The position numbers and the translations under genes are program-made. From Thermodesulfobacteriota bacterium (lineage in GTDB: Bacteria; Desulfobacterota; Syntrophorhabdia; Syntrophorhabdales; JANXAF01), in NCBI GenBank assembly GCA_025062045.1, contig JANXAF010000003.1:149573-213572 (forward strand): a DNA stretch of 64,000 bases. The letters run 5' to 3'. Every line of letters starts with the position of its first letter. Position 1 is the first letter of the stretch. Under the pieces are notes generated by a model. It searched no databases and was not told the origin of the DNA. It was given only the letters and a program-made list of their open reading frames with translations. Positions 27,611 to 37,620 of the stretch are shown here, in pieces.

Positions 27611-28621
27611 ATGGAACAGTTAAGAAAAGAGAGGATTGATAGGAGTCTCAAAGTTAGAACCGAGGGCATCTACGCGATATCCTCCCTGGAAGAGATCCTA
27701 TACCTTGTAGGACCGAGGCTCATTTTTGTTGTTGGGGTGCTCATCCTTCCTATATTTCTTGAAGCAGCTCCTTACTGGAAAAGAGTGATAAACATAATGT
27801 GTGCATATGCTATATTGGCTTTGAGCTTCGATTTTTTAGCAAATTTTGTAGGTCTTGTCTGTCTGGGAGGCGCCCTATTTACAGGAGTTGGCGGGTATTT
27901 TGCAGCCATATATAACCATTACCTTTCCCTTCCAATCTATTTATCGATTCTTCTTGCGACTTTGAGCGGGGCCTTCTTCTGTACTTTGGTTCTTCTTCCG
28001 GCTTTGCCATTGAGAGGAGTCTATTTCGCCATTGTGACCCTCATGTATCCGCTCCTTTTTTCAAGAATAATAGAGGCCCTAAACATACTTGGCGGTACGA
28101 ACGGTATATCGGGATTAGGGAGTTTTCCGAGCCCTAACGTGGAACACTACCTTGTGATTCTGACTCTGCTTTTTTTCCTGTTCGGTCTTAGAAGATTTGT
28201 AAATGAAGATATAGGGCTTGTGTTTCGAGGGGTAAAGGACAATGACCAAGCCGTTAGGGCATCCGGGATAAATGTTACTACGATAAAAATATATGCGGTC
28301 TTTATCGCCTCTTTTATGGGTTGTTTTTCTGGAGCCTACATAGCCCATATGTACATGTGGGCAGGTCTTTCACTTTTTGCGCTTGACTTCTCAGTAATTC
28401 CTATTGCTTCCACTGTGATAGGGGGTGGGGGAACCCTAATTGGGGCAGTACTTGGCAGTTTTATCCTTGTTCCCCTTTCGGAGATCTTGAGAGCCGCAGG
28501 CACCCTTCGAATAGTCATCTACTGTGTGCTGCTGACCCTATTTATAGTGATCAAAAGTGAAGGACTTATGAACTATCTCCAGAGGAAGTACCATCAGTTC
28601 GAAAGGTGGGTGAAAGTATGA
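27611..28621 (+). CDS. livM: LIV-type ABC transporter permease (LivM)
   Basis: A 336-residue permease with around ten hydrophobic segments. The ATG at 27611 was preferred over the upstream 27554 start because GGAGG lies at a suitable distance and the upstream codons overlap livH. The conserved loop RGVKDNDQAVRASGINV contacts the ATPases. Its stop codon overlaps the ATG of livG (ATGA), so the two are translationally coupled. Confidence 0.95.
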   Translation: MEQLRKERIDRSLKVRTEGIYAISSLEEILYLVGPRLIFVVGVLILPIFLEAAPYWKRVINIMCAYAILALSFDFLANFVGLVCLGGALFTGVGGYFAAIYNHYLSLPIYLSILLATLSGAFFCTLVLLPALPLRGVYFAIVTLMYPLLFSRIIEALNILGGTNGISGLGSFPSPNVEHYLVILTLLFFLFGLRRFVNEDIGLVFRGVKDNDQAVRASGINVTTIKIYAVFIASFMGCFSGAYIAHMYMWAGLSLFALDFSVIPIASTVIGGGGTLIGAVLGSFILVPLSEILRAAGTLRIVIYCVLLTLFIVIKSEGLMNYLQRKYHQFERWVKV

Positions 28622-29385
28622 GCGAAGAAGTGATACTTTCCGTCAAAGATCTTTCGAAGTCTTTTGGGGGGTTGAAGGCCCTTATAGATGTATGTTTTGA
28701 AGTGAGAAAAGGTGAAATATTCGGAATCATAGGTCCCAACGGGTCCGGAAAGACAACCCTTATTAACTGTATAACGGGCTTTATCAAACCAGACTCCGGC
28801 AAGGTTTATTTCAAAGGGAAGGATATAACAGGCCTCAAACCGCATAAGATAGCCCACATGGGAATAGCCAGAACTTTTCAAATCATGAGACCATACTATT
28901 CCCTTCCAGCCTACAAGAATCTCATAGTACCGCTTTGGTCACCGAGGGCAAAAAAACTTGGGGGTTGGAGGGGCGGTGGAAGACATGGGGATAGAGATAC
29001 GGTTGCTGTCGACATTCTAGAAGAGATAGGCTTTGAGAGGGATTCTAGAGTTCCTTATAAGCTTGCCTCCACACTCCCTACAGGATACCAAAAGAGACTG
29101 GAGCTTGCCCGTTGCATAGCCTTAAGACCAGAAATTATCTTTTGTGACGAGGTTTTTTCCGGTTTGAGTATGAGCGAAATAGCGGGGATGATCCCCATCC
29201 TCGAAAAGATGAAGATGGAGGGTATAACTTTGATAATGGTGGAGCATAGGCTTAGAGAACTCTTTAGAGTTGCGGATAGGGTGATGGCTTTGAACTTTGG
29301 TGAAAAGATAGCGGAGGGAGATCCACATGATGTGATTGAGGATAAAAGGGTAAAAGAGGCCTATCTGGGAAGCGAAACTATCTAG
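28618..29385 (+). CDS. livG: LIV-type ABC transporter ATP-binding protein (LivG)
   Basis: A 255-residue ATPase: Walker A GPNGSGKTT, a degenerate signature segment around TGYQKRLELARC in place of LSGGQ, and Walker B IIFCDEVFSG. The usual Walker-B hydrophobic-D-E is kept, but the signature has lost its canonical LSGG. ATG at 28618 overlaps livM by 4 bp, with AGGTGGG 7 bases upstream. Works as a heterodimer with LivF. Confidence 0.93.
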   Translation: MSEEVILSVKDLSKSFGGLKALIDVCFEVRKGEIFGIIGPNGSGKTTLINCITGFIKPDSGKVYFKGKDITGLKPHKIAHMGIARTFQIMRPYYSLPAYKNLIVPLWSPRAKKLGGWRGGGRHGDRDTVAVDILEEIGFERDSRVPYKLASTLPTGYQKRLELARCIALRPEIIFCDEVFSGLSMSEIAGMIPILEKMKMEGITLIMVEHRLRELFRVADRVMALNFGEKIAEGDPHDVIEDKRVKEAYLGSETI

Positions 29386-29406
29386 TACAGATTAGAGGGT
29401 CAAGAT

Positions 29407-30150
29407 ATGTTAGAGGCAAAAGAGCTTATGGTTTTTTATGAAAACATGTTGGCTCTGAACAACGTAAGCTTAAAGTGCGAAGAAGGGAGTATAGTTGGAG
29501 TTTTCGGCTCGAACAGTGCTGGCAAAAGCACTCTCATGTATACGCTTTCAGGGATAATCCTCGACATAAAGTTCAAGGAAGAGATGAAGGGTGGGGAGAG
29601 GATATCAGTCTTTGGCAGTATCATATTTGATGGCATGGATATAACCTTTATGAAACCCCACGAGAGGGCAAGGCATGGAATAATCCTCTGTCCCGAAAGA
29701 AGAAGGATATTTCCTGAAAGCACTGTACTTGAAAATCTTCTCATAGGTTCTTATCTGGCAAGAAAGCAGAGACGTGAAAATTTGGAGTACGTCCTGACCC
29801 TCTTTCCAAGACTGAAGGACCATCTAAAAAGACAAGGAGGGTTTTTGAGTGGGGGCGAACAGCAGATGCTCGCTATCGGAAGGTCACTTATGGCAAATCC
29901 CAAGTTACTCCTTCTCGATGAGCCTCTTTTGGGTCTTAGCCCCGCCTATCAGGAGATAGTTGTCAGGGGGATAAAACAGATAAGGGATACGAAAAGAATA
30001 AGCATAATAGTGACCGAACAGTATGCAAGACCCGTGACTCCCATAATAGACTACGGCTACATTTTGGAAAACGGTTCGAGTGTCCTTTCTGGAACTAAGG
30101 AGGAGTTACTGGAAAATCCGGATGTTAAATCGGCGTATTTTGGGGTATAG
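29407..30150 (+). CDS. livF: LIV-type ABC transporter ATP-binding protein (LivF)
   Basis: A 247-residue ATPase. Walker A is GSNSAGKST, the signature is FLSGGEQQMLAIGRS and Walker B is LLLLDEPLLGLSP. The signature here is canonical, unlike LivG. The C-terminal switch IIVTEQYAR has Gln in place of the common His of the H-loop region, as is common in LivF. 21 bp after livG; part of the same operon. Confidence 0.94.
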   Translation: MLEAKELMVFYENMLALNNVSLKCEEGSIVGVFGSNSAGKSTLMYTLSGIILDIKFKEEMKGGERISVFGSIIFDGMDITFMKPHERARHGIILCPERRRIFPESTVLENLLIGSYLARKQRRENLEYVLTLFPRLKDHLKRQGGFLSGGEQQMLAIGRSLMANPKLLLLDEPLLGLSPAYQEIVVRGIKQIRDTKRISIIVTEQYARPVTPIIDYGYILENGSSVLSGTKEELLENPDVKSAYFGV

Positions 30151-30161
30151 GGGGGATCATT

Positions 30162-31811
30162 ATGCGGGAGTTTACTTTCACAGGCTTTGAGGAGAGTGCA
30201 AAAAAATACGGTTCGAATGTAGCTCTCATCTATCTAGGTGAGAAGTTTACCTACGCACAGCTAAAAAGGCTGATAGACAAGTGCGCATCGGGTCTTTTCA
30301 AACTGGGGGTAAAACCGGATGATAGGGTGATGCTGTATCTTCCAAATACTCCCCAGTGGGTCATAGCGAATTACGCAATAAATAAGATAGGAGCCTGTGT
30401 TGTACCAGTGTCCCCGATTTACACTGCATACGAGATAGAATACATGATAAAGGATGCCGGTATAGAGACAGTCATATGTTTGGATACGAATTTTGTATAC
30501 GTAAAGGAAGTGATGGAAAGAACTAACATCAAAAGGGTACTTGTAACGACCCTTGTCGATTTTGTCCCTTTTTGGAAAAAAGCGATTGGCTACCTTTTTA
30601 ACAAAATACCCTCCGGAAAAGTCGAAAGATCCGAAAGAGTTTATTCTTTAAAGAGGGTTATACTAGAGGGCGAAAACGATCCCCCAAAGGTTGCCATAGA
30701 TCCTGACAAAGATTTAGCCTACATAATGTACACAGGCGGAACGACTGGATTTCCAAAAGGTGTTCCCGGGAATCACACAGGAGAGGTCACATACGTCAGG
30801 AATATAATGGAGGAAGTACTCAGAGGATACATAGATGAGGGAAGGGATAGGATTTTAATGGTTAATCCTCTTTTTCACATAATGGCTAAAGGATTCGCGA
30901 TAGCCTTCGGATTCAACTTTGGAAACACCGTCGTACTTATGCCTTTTCCTGAGATTGATCCTATCCTTAAAGCGATAGAAAGATATAAAATAAGGTGGAT
31001 GCTGGGAGTACCTGCCCTTTACAGAATGATTCTCGAAAATGACAGGCTCGACCAGTATGATTTGAGTTCCTTAAAATACTGTTTTTGCGGTGGAGATGTC
31101 CTTCCGGTGGAAGTTTTCAGGAAATGGAGGGAAAAATACGGAATATTTATTTACCAGGTTTATGGTTCTACAGAGGCGGGCCATGTCACGTATAGTCGTT
31201 TAGATAAAGAGCCGAAACCGACGGTGGTGGGAACCCCTCTAAGCTCAAGAAAGTGTGTCGTCGTTGATAGCGAAACCTTAGAAAAACTACCCTCAGGAGA
31301 GGTCGGTGAACTTCTTGTCACTTCCCCCTACACGATAAAAGAGTATCTCAACAAACCTGAAGAGACTCGAAGATCGTACGTAACTCTAAATGGCGAGATT
31401 TACTACAGAATGGGTGATTACGTAAGGATGAATGAGGATGGAGAGATCGAGTTCGTTGAAAGGACAGCAGATATCATAAAATACAAGGGTTACAGGGTTT
31501 CTGCTTCTGAGGTTGAGGCTGTGCTCCAGGATCATCCAACCGTAATAGGGGCATGCGTTGTCGGTGTCCCTGATCCGAAGGTGGGAGAAAGGATAAAAGC
31601 TATAGTGGTGCTCAAGGAGGACGCGAAAGGTATTGGTAGCGCGGAACTCATAAAATGGTGCAGGGAAAGACTCGCCCCTTATAAGGTTCCACAGTACATA
31701 GAGTTTAGAGACATGCTTCCCAAGTCCAAAGTGGGAAAGCTTTTACGGAGAGAGATAAGGGACGAAGAAAGAAGAAAAATGGAAAAGGAAAAAAGGAAGA
31801 AGAGTGCTTAA
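30162..31811 (+). CDS. AMP-forming acyl-CoA ligase
   Basis: A 549-residue ANL-superfamily enzyme that activates a carboxylic acid to acyl-AMP and then to the CoA thioester. It has the P-loop YIMYTGGTTGFPKGVPG, the A5 motif YQVYGSTEAG, the A7 motif MGDYVRMNEDGEIEFVERT and the hinge with KYKGYRVSASEVE. The catalytic Lys lies in KSKVGKLLRRE near the C-terminus. Medium/long-chain fatty acid and aryl acid ligases share these motifs, so the substrate is open. Following the LIV-type operon by 11 bp, it probably traps the imported acid. Overlaps the convergent thioesterase gene by 4 bp. Confidence 0.92.
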   Translation: MREFTFTGFEESAKKYGSNVALIYLGEKFTYAQLKRLIDKCASGLFKLGVKPDDRVMLYLPNTPQWVIANYAINKIGACVVPVSPIYTAYEIEYMIKDAGIETVICLDTNFVYVKEVMERTNIKRVLVTTLVDFVPFWKKAIGYLFNKIPSGKVERSERVYSLKRVILEGENDPPKVAIDPDKDLAYIMYTGGTTGFPKGVPGNHTGEVTYVRNIMEEVLRGYIDEGRDRILMVNPLFHIMAKGFAIAFGFNFGNTVVLMPFPEIDPILKAIERYKIRWMLGVPALYRMILENDRLDQYDLSSLKYCFCGGDVLPVEVFRKWREKYGIFIYQVYGSTEAGHVTYSRLDKEPKPTVVGTPLSSRKCVVVDSETLEKLPSGEVGELLVTSPYTIKEYLNKPEETRRSYVTLNGEIYYRMGDYVRMNEDGEIEFVERTADIIKYKGYRVSASEVEAVLQDHPTVIGACVVGVPDPKVGERIKAIVVLKEDAKGIGSAELIKWCRERLAPYKVPQYIEFRDMLPKSKVGKLLRREIRDEERRKMEKEKRKKSA

Positions 31812-32209
31812 GTTCCTTTCCCATCGGAGATCATAAATTTAGCTTCCCCTTCAGCAATTACATTCGAGTTTTCATCTCGAATAACAGCCTGTGCCTCGAT
31901 GAGCCTTGATCTCACGATCTTCGCATAAGAAGTGACGAGAAGCTTTTCACCAGTGCGGACAGGTCTTTTAAATCTGACCTCCATTCGCGCCGTGTAAGCT
32001 TTGACACCTAAGGACAAAGTGGCATAAGCACAAGCTTCGTCAATTATCGCAGAGATTATTCCACCGTGCACTATCCCCTTGTAACCCTGATATTCTTTAT
32101 CGATCGTGATAGTAGCCTCTGCGTGACCATTTTCATATTTGAACTCCGCTTTTAAGCCTTTTGGGTTACTCTTTCCACATATGAAGCAGTAATCATCTAA
32201 AATGAGCAT
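31808..32209 (-). CDS. PaaI-type hotdog-fold thioesterase
   Basis: A 133-residue single hotdog domain. The core HGGIISAIIDEACAYATLSL has the HGG turn and the catalytic-region acidic residue typical of PaaI/YiiD-like acyl-CoA thioesterases. An upstream GTG at 32221 lies inside the GGGGTGA ribosome site, so ATG at 32209 was chosen. The N-terminal CFICGKSNPKGLK contains a CxxC often seen in this subfamily. Opposed to the CoA ligase gene, it may hydrolyse unwanted CoA esters of the same pathway. Confidence 0.85.
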   Translation of the reverse strand: MLILDDYCFICGKSNPKGLKAEFKYENGHAEATITIDKEYQGYKGIVHGGIISAIIDEACAYATLSLGVKAYTARMEVRFKRPVRTGEKLLVTSYAKIVRSRLIEAQAVIRDENSNVIAEGEAKFMISDGKGT

Positions 32210-32387
32210 TTCCACTCTCACCCCTTTTTCTTTTTTACCTGATTACTCTATTTTAGTGCCATTAAAATTTCTTTTCTCAACCCTTTAAAGTTGTAAAAAT
32301 TTTTATGCCGATAAGGAATAACGATGAATCTGGCTTTTAACACAGATTTGAGCCTAGAAAAACTTCTGTTCTTAAGATCTACTCACC

Positions 32388-32999
32388 TCAAGGTCTGCAC
32401 TGTCTGCAGGGTGAGTATCCTATCCTTATTGCGTCAAAACGGCTCCGAAATATAATCTTATTCATCTCGCTTATCTTATCTGCCTTTGTGCATTTTGGCC
32501 TGTGAAAAACGTATGACCTTTTGTTTCCCACATAAAAGGTCTCTGTATCAGGTTTGCTTTCCTGCCAAAGCCCTTTTTGTTCCGCCATAGCCTTTTGCTG
32601 GAGGGAGAGAAAAAGGTCTTTGTATTTCACATTTGGAGGCTTCACGATTGCTCTTGCGTAACCGAGCCTTATAAGCTCCGCATTTACAAATGTGTTTTTT
32701 ACATACACGTATGCCAGAGTCCTGCCATGGGAATCCTCTTTTTCAACATCGTACTCGAGTCTTACCTTTTTTAAAAAAACGAGCTTTTTATTGTAATGGG
32801 CAGCCTGTTTTGCATAAAACTCACTAATTCCCTCTTTTGTTCTCAGTTCTGGAGCATCAACACCTATGTATCGGACTATCACACCGTTTTCGATTTGGAT
32901 AGTATCGCCGTCGATAATTTTAGTAACCAGATACTCTTTAGAGAATCCGGAATGCGAAGTAAAAAGGAAAAGAAGAATAAAAAGGACGAACCTTTTCAA
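32388..32999 (-). CDS. Secreted thermonuclease (SNase) with C-terminal Cys/His motif
   Basis: A 203-residue protein with a signal peptide (residues 1-20). The staphylococcal-nuclease OB fold has KIIDGDTIQI, RYIGVDAPE and the catalytic DSHGRTLAYVYV and ELIRLGYA segments. A C-terminal extension carries HRPKC...SPCRQC, a possible zinc site of the kind seen in secreted competence-type nucleases. Probably degrades extracellular nucleic acid in the envelope or medium. Preceded by a lipoprotein gene with a 3-bp gap, so likely co-transcribed. Confidence 0.88.
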   Translation of the reverse strand: MKRFVLFILLFLFTSHSGFSKEYLVTKIIDGDTIQIENGVIVRYIGVDAPELRTKEGISEFYAKQAAHYNKKLVFLKKVRLEYDVEKEDSHGRTLAYVYVKNTFVNAELIRLGYARAIVKPPNVKYKDLFLSLQQKAMAEQKGLWQESKPDTETFYVGNKRSYVFHRPKCTKADKISEMNKIIFRSRFDAIRIGYSPCRQCRP

Positions 33000-33002
33000 C
33001 CC

Positions 33003-33626
33003 CTATCTCCAAAATTCGATCCTCACGTGTCTTGGGGACTCGAGATTGAAGCTAATTATTATCTCTGAATTTTTAAGAACGTCGCTTAGCGTTCTTCTTT
33101 TGTCGATTAGCTCGTAGACTTCCATTTTTGGTATGTTGAAATGGGCGTATTCAATAAAACCGCCGTACTCTTTACACACCGAAAAATCCCTAACTGGCCA
33201 GTAAATACCGATTGTCAGACCGTCGAAATTTACCAAGTCCTCCTTTTTTATAGAAAAGACGTATCTGGGCAAGTAAACATGAACGATCTCGGAGAATCTT
33301 GTCTTTTCGGAAGTAGCTCTTAGATCGAACGCCAGATCATGGGGACGGACAAGTATCATAAGATAATAGAGTAATTTTTCTTCCTCGTCTTTTACAGCCA
33401 TTATCCCCAACCCTTCTTTTACGAATTTGCACCCGAGAGCCGTAAACCTCGCGTAAATTTCCCTTAATAACTCTTCGCTCTTATAAAATAGCTCGTTTTG
33501 TCTTACGGTCTCGTAGTTTGATCGTATCACTTCCGAGGGTTTTACGGCGTAGTACCGAGGACCTGCGGCACATCCGAATATACCAAAAAGAAATATAAAA
33601 AGGGGCAAAACCCTATTAGTCTTCAT
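33003..33626 (-). CDS. Lipoprotein of unknown function
   Basis: A 207-residue protein with a signal peptide and lipobox IFGC (lipidated Cys19). The mature part is an alpha/beta mix with many charged residues; I do not recognise the family. The gene overlaps the end of the MerR gene by 11 bp and is followed by the nuclease gene after 3 bp, so it belongs to the tail of the pheST-ihfA operon or a sub-operon. Cellular site would be inner or outer membrane. Confidence 0.7.
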   Translation of the reverse strand: MKTNRVLPLFIFLFGIFGCAAGPRYYAVKPSEVIRSNYETVRQNELFYKSEELLREIYARFTALGCKFVKEGLGIMAVKDEEEKLLYYLMILVRPHDLAFDLRATSEKTRFSEIVHVYLPRYVFSIKKEDLVNFDGLTIGIYWPVRDFSVCKEYGGFIEYAHFNIPKMEVYELIDKRRTLSDVLKNSEIIISFNLESPRHVRIEFWR

Positions 33627-33936
33627 TTTTCCCTTTTAGGATCATCAGTATCTCTTCGAGGTCCCTTCTTATCTCATCGAGAAGGTTTTTACGCTGGGCG
33701 AGATACTTCTTTGCTCCATCGATTGTGAATCTGTCTTCGTACAACAGTTTTTTTATGGTTAGAATAGTCTCTAGATCACTTCTCCTATAGAGTCTGTGAC
33801 CTTTGGGACTTTTGGCGGGTCTTATATTTTTGAACTCCTGTTCCCAGTATCTTAGGACATGGGGTTTAAGCCCTGTTATATCACATACTTCTTTTATCCT
33901 GTAAAAAAGCCTTTCCGGCTTCTCCTTGTCGAACAT
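33616..33936 (-). CDS. MerR-family transcriptional regulator
   Basis: A 106-residue protein. The N-terminal winged HTH is typical (YRIKEVCDITGLKPHVLRYW, then the E-x-E-F wing and KGHRLYRRSDLETI). The C-terminal dimerisation helix is short and lacks the metal-binding Cys of MerR/CueR. MerR genes directly after ihfA are common in delta-proteobacteria; its regulon is not known. Its last codons overlap the lipoprotein gene start. Confidence 0.9.
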   Translation of the reverse strand: MFDKEKPERLFYRIKEVCDITGLKPHVLRYWEQEFKNIRPAKSPKGHRLYRRSDLETILTIKKLLYEDRFTIDGAKKYLAQRKNLLDEIRRDLEEILMILKGKNED

Positions 33937-34215
33937 TTATCTTTGGTTCATCGTCTCTTTGAGAACTTGACTGAGTTTGAAGTTGAGGACCCTCCTTCTT
34001 GGAATAACCATTTCTTCGCCCGTCTTCGGATTCCTCCCTTTTCTCTCCTTTTTGTCTTTGAGGACAAAGTTTCCGAAACCGGAAATCTTAACATTTTCTC
34101 CCTTTGATAAAGTCTCTTTAATTATATCGAAGACAGAATCGACGATATTTGCACATTCTCTCTTGGAATATCCGAGTCTCTCATAGAGGTCGTTCACTAT
34201 ATCTGCCTTCGTCAT
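33937..34215 (-). CDS. ihfA: Integration host factor alpha subunit
   Basis: A 92-residue HU/IHF family DNA-bending protein. NIVDSVFDIIKETLSKGE, then KISGFGNFVLKDK, and GRNPKTGEEMVIPRRRVLNF give the dimer and beta-arm regions with the intercalating Pro. Position after pheT is the classical place for ihfA (himA). Along with the beta subunit it helps DNA looping, for example at sigma54 promoters such as those in this window. Confidence 0.95.
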   Translation of the reverse strand: MTKADIVNDLYERLGYSKRECANIVDSVFDIIKETLSKGENVKISGFGNFVLKDKKERKGRNPKTGEEMVIPRRRVLNFKLSQVLKETMNQR

Positions 34216-34226
34216 AAAGACCCTCC

Positions 34227-36605
34227 TTAAGTCCTAAGAGAGACACCTTCGATCTGGGTAAGATCTTTTATTATCCTCTCCTGGATTGCGTCTATCTCCT
34301 CATCTCTGAGCGTCCCCTCATGGGACTGTAAAAAGACTCTGAATGTGACACTTCTTTTTTCCTTTCTAAAAACATCGAATACCGAAACTGAAGACACATA
34401 ATCTGAGACATTCTTTATTTTTTCAATGAGGGATGAAACAGGGATCTCATCGTCTACAAAGAAAGAAAAATCTCTGAAGGCGTAAGGGTACTTTGATATT
34501 GGCTTAATCTTAAGCTCTATCTTTCCGTGTTCCAAGATATCGTCAAAGTCGATTTCTGCCATAAAGACTCTCTGCTCGATCTCATATGCAAGAAGAACTT
34601 CTTCTTTTATTTCTCCCATCCAACCTATTTTTTTGCCAAAGACAATTAAGTCTGCCGAATCGTTTTCTTTAAGATGAGGTTCGCTCGTCCAAGTCAAAGA
34701 GAGATCTACCCTTAAAGAGTTCATAAGTCCGTCAACTATGCCTTTTATATCATAAAAGTCATACTCGGTAAATCTTTCCTTCCAGAACAATTCCCGCTCC
34801 TTTCCCGTAAGGGCAATGGCAAGTGATCTTTTCTGGAGAGGAAGACGATCTCCTTCGTCAAAAAATACATTGCCCAACTCAAAGAATCGGAGGTTTTTTT
34901 CTCCCCGCTTTATATTGTAACTCAAAGTCTTAAGAACAGAAGGTGCCAGAAAAGTTCTCATAAGCGCCATATCTTTTGATAAGGGGTTGACTATTCGTAA
35001 AGCCTTCCTTCTTCTATCCCATGGTCCTATTAAGAATAAGGAGATATCCTTCTCTCCAAAGAAAGAAAAGTTCACAATTTCATAAAGTCCCGCGGCTACG
35101 AGATAATCCCGTGTTAGAGCCTCAAGACGCTCTTTCCTTTGCTTTGTTATTCTTTTCATTTCAATAACAGGAAGGGTCTCCGGGATAGCATCATAACCTT
35201 TAATCCTTGCAACTTCCTCCACTATATCCATGTATTCGTTTATGTCGTGTCTGAAATAAGGGATTTCGAAGAAAATGCCAGACTCGTCTTCCCCTTTTGT
35301 CTCGATTTCTAAGGAGGCGAGTAGTTCTTTCACTTCTTCTTTTGGTATCTCTGTTCCGAGAACGCTCTTCAATTTGGCCAAAGGCACATAGATAAATCTT
35401 TTCTGCCAATTAACTGAACTTTCTAGCTTGCCTTTTACTACTTTACCTCCGGAAAGCTCTTTCATTAGATTTATGGCTCTTATGGAAGCTCTATCAACCC
35501 CTTCTATGTCCACACCTCTTTCGAAGCGGGAAGAAGCCTCTGATTTTATTCCCAGTCTTCTTGATGTTTTTCTGATATAGGAAGGATTGAAATAGGCGCT
35601 TTCTAAGGCCACACACCTTGTTGTTTCCCTTATTTCCGAGTTTTCCCCACCCATAACTCCTGCTATTGCCACAGGTCCCAACCCGTCACAGATCAAAAGA
35701 TCACCGGGTATTATGAGTCTATCCTGTCCGTCCAACGTTCTAAAGGTGAATTCTTTTTCAGATAGCCTAACCTCTATCTTCTTTTCGCGAAGTAAAGAGT
35801 AATCAAACGCGTGAAGCGGTTGGCCGAGCTCAAGCATCACGTAATTCGTAACATCAACGACGTTATTTATAGGTCTCATTCCACATTTTATGAGTCTGGA
35901 TCTCATCCAGTAGGGAGCTTTTTTTACCTCCACATTTTTTACAATCCTTAAAACGTATCTAGGACAGGCTTCGGAATCTAAGACATCAAGGCCTATGTAC
36001 TCTTCTATTAAGTCCTCCCCATCCTCGATTTCGAAGTTTGGCAGATTGAGTTTTGTTTTAACTATAGAAGCAACTTCCCTTGCGATTCCGAGAATCGAAA
36101 GAAGATCCCCCCTGTTTGGAGGACAATTAACGTCGAGGACGAAATCTTTTAACCACGGTAGATCTTTTACATGTAAGCCGGCCTCAAGTTCATCGGGAAG
36201 GACAAATATGCCAGTGTGGTCGTCAGAAAGACCGAGTTCCATTTCAGAGCAAATCATCCCTTCTGAGACAACTCCACCTATTTCCTTTTTCTCTATTTTT
36301 ATTCCTCCCGGTAGATAAGAACCTGGTAGAGCAAGGGCCACATTCATCTCTTGAGATAGATTTTCTGCCCCGCACACGATACTTAGCGTTTCTTGCCCGG
36401 TATACACTTTTGCAACCTTTAATCCTTTGGAAACTGGGTGTTCCGAAACTTCCAGTACCCTTCCAACTATTACGTCCCTGAACTTTGGCGAGATGACTTC
36501 GACGGATTCCACTTCAAGACCCCTAAGAGTCAATCTTTCCGCAAGTTCATATGGGTCCGGAAGATCCTCGACGAACTCTTTAAGCCAGTCGTATGAGACT
36601 CTCAC
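34227..36605 (-). CDS. pheT: Phenylalanyl-tRNA synthetase beta subunit
   Basis: A 792-residue subunit with the N-terminal tRNA-binding/EMAP domain (DVIVGRVLEVSEHPVSKGLKV), the B3/B4 editing domain, B5 domain, and the C-terminal ferredoxin-fold anticodon-binding domain. Length and domain order match bacterial PheT. Forms an alpha2beta2 enzyme with PheS, 13 bp upstream. Confidence 0.97.
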   Translation of the reverse strand: MRVSYDWLKEFVEDLPDPYELAERLTLRGLEVESVEVISPKFRDVIVGRVLEVSEHPVSKGLKVAKVYTGQETLSIVCGAENLSQEMNVALALPGSYLPGGIKIEKKEIGGVVSEGMICSEMELGLSDDHTGIFVLPDELEAGLHVKDLPWLKDFVLDVNCPPNRGDLLSILGIAREVASIVKTKLNLPNFEIEDGEDLIEEYIGLDVLDSEACPRYVLRIVKNVEVKKAPYWMRSRLIKCGMRPINNVVDVTNYVMLELGQPLHAFDYSLLREKKIEVRLSEKEFTFRTLDGQDRLIIPGDLLICDGLGPVAIAGVMGGENSEIRETTRCVALESAYFNPSYIRKTSRRLGIKSEASSRFERGVDIEGVDRASIRAINLMKELSGGKVVKGKLESSVNWQKRFIYVPLAKLKSVLGTEIPKEEVKELLASLEIETKGEDESGIFFEIPYFRHDINEYMDIVEEVARIKGYDAIPETLPVIEMKRITKQRKERLEALTRDYLVAAGLYEIVNFSFFGEKDISLFLIGPWDRRRKALRIVNPLSKDMALMRTFLAPSVLKTLSYNIKRGEKNLRFFELGNVFFDEGDRLPLQKRSLAIALTGKERELFWKERFTEYDFYDIKGIVDGLMNSLRVDLSLTWTSEPHLKENDSADLIVFGKKIGWMGEIKEEVLLAYEIEQRVFMAEIDFDDILEHGKIELKIKPISKYPYAFRDFSFFVDDEIPVSSLIEKIKNVSDYVSSVSVFDVFRKEKRSVTFRVFLQSHEGTLRDEEIDAIQERIIKDLTQIEGVSLRT

Positions 36606-36618
36606 CTTATATCACCTT

Positions 36619-37620
36619 TTAAAACTGTGATAGGAATCTTAGATCGTTGTAATAGAAAAGCCTTATGTCATCTATTCCGAATTTTATCATTGCAATCCTT
36701 TCTACACCCATTCCGAAAGCGAATCCCTGTACCTCCTCAGGGTCATACCCCACGTTCCTCAGTACCTGAGGGTGGACCATACCTGAACCTAGAATCTCGA
36801 GCCACCCAGTGTTTTTACAGACTCTGCAACCTTTACCTCCGCATATCACACACCCTATGTCGACTTCCGCTGAGGGTTCTGTGAAGGGAAAGTAACTCGG
36901 TCTAAATCTCACAGAAACGTCGTCTCCGAACATCTCCTTTGCGAAGACCGTTAAAATCCCTTTTAGATCCGAGAACCTTACATTTTTATCAACCATAAGC
37001 CCCTCAACCTGATGAAACATAGGGGTATGCGAGATATCCTGGTCACACCTGTAGACAGTACCAGGTGCGATTATCCTTATAGGCGGTTTTCGCGATTCCA
37101 TTGTCCTTATCTGGACCGGGGATGTGTGAGTCCTAAGAACAACATCCTCCCTTATATAAAAAGTGTCCTGCATATCCCTTGCAGGATGGTCTTTAGGAAT
37201 GTTTAAGGCTTCGAAGTTATAGTAGTCGAGCTCAACGTCGGGACCTTCTGTAATCTCGAATCCCAATGAGGTAAAGATTCTGATTATCTCCTCAAAAGTT
37301 ATAGTGATTGGATGTTTCTTTCCAACAAGGGGTAACTTTCCAGGAAGGGTTATGTCGATTTTAGAAACCTTCTCTTCGGTTTTGCTCTTTAGGCTCTCTT
37401 CAAGTGTTTTTAACCTTTTTTCTGTCTGTGTTTTAAGCTCGTTTAGTTTTTTGCCGAAATCCCTTCTTCTCTCGGATGGCAGATTTCTGATATTTTCGAA
37501 AAGATTTGAGAAAAGCCCCTTCCTTCCAAGTAGTCTTATTCTCGCGTTTGCAAGGTCCCTCTCATCCTTTACTTTCCCTACCTCTTCCTCGACAATCCTT
37601 ATTATTTCTTCAATCTCCAT
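36619..37620 (-). CDS. pheS: Phenylalanyl-tRNA synthetase alpha subunit
   Basis: A 333-residue class II synthetase subunit. It has the N-terminal coiled coil, then motif 2 [11 protein letters not shown] and motif 3 [18 protein letters not shown]. The Cys-rich loop [17 protein letters not shown], between motifs 2 and 3, is a zinc-knuckle-like insert seen in several lineages. ATG at 37620 overlaps the rplT stop (TGATG); an in-frame TTG one codon earlier is less likely. Confidence 0.97.
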   Translation of the reverse strand: MEIEEIIRIVEEEVGKVKDERDLANARIRLLGRKGLFSNLFENIRNLPSERRRDFGKKLNELKTQTEKRLKTLEESLKSKTEEKVSKIDITLPGKLPLVGKKHPITITFEEIIRIFTSLGFEITEGPDVELDYYNFEALNIPKDHPARDMQDTFYIREDVVLRTHTSPVQIRTMESRKPPIRIIAPGTVYRCDQDISHTPMFHQVEGLMVDKNVRFSDLKGILTVFAKEMFGDDVSVRFRPSYFPFTEPSAEVDIGCVICGGKGCRVCKNTGWLEILGSGMVHPQVLRNVGYDPEEVQGFAFGMGVERIAMIKFGIDDIRLFYYNDLRFLSQF

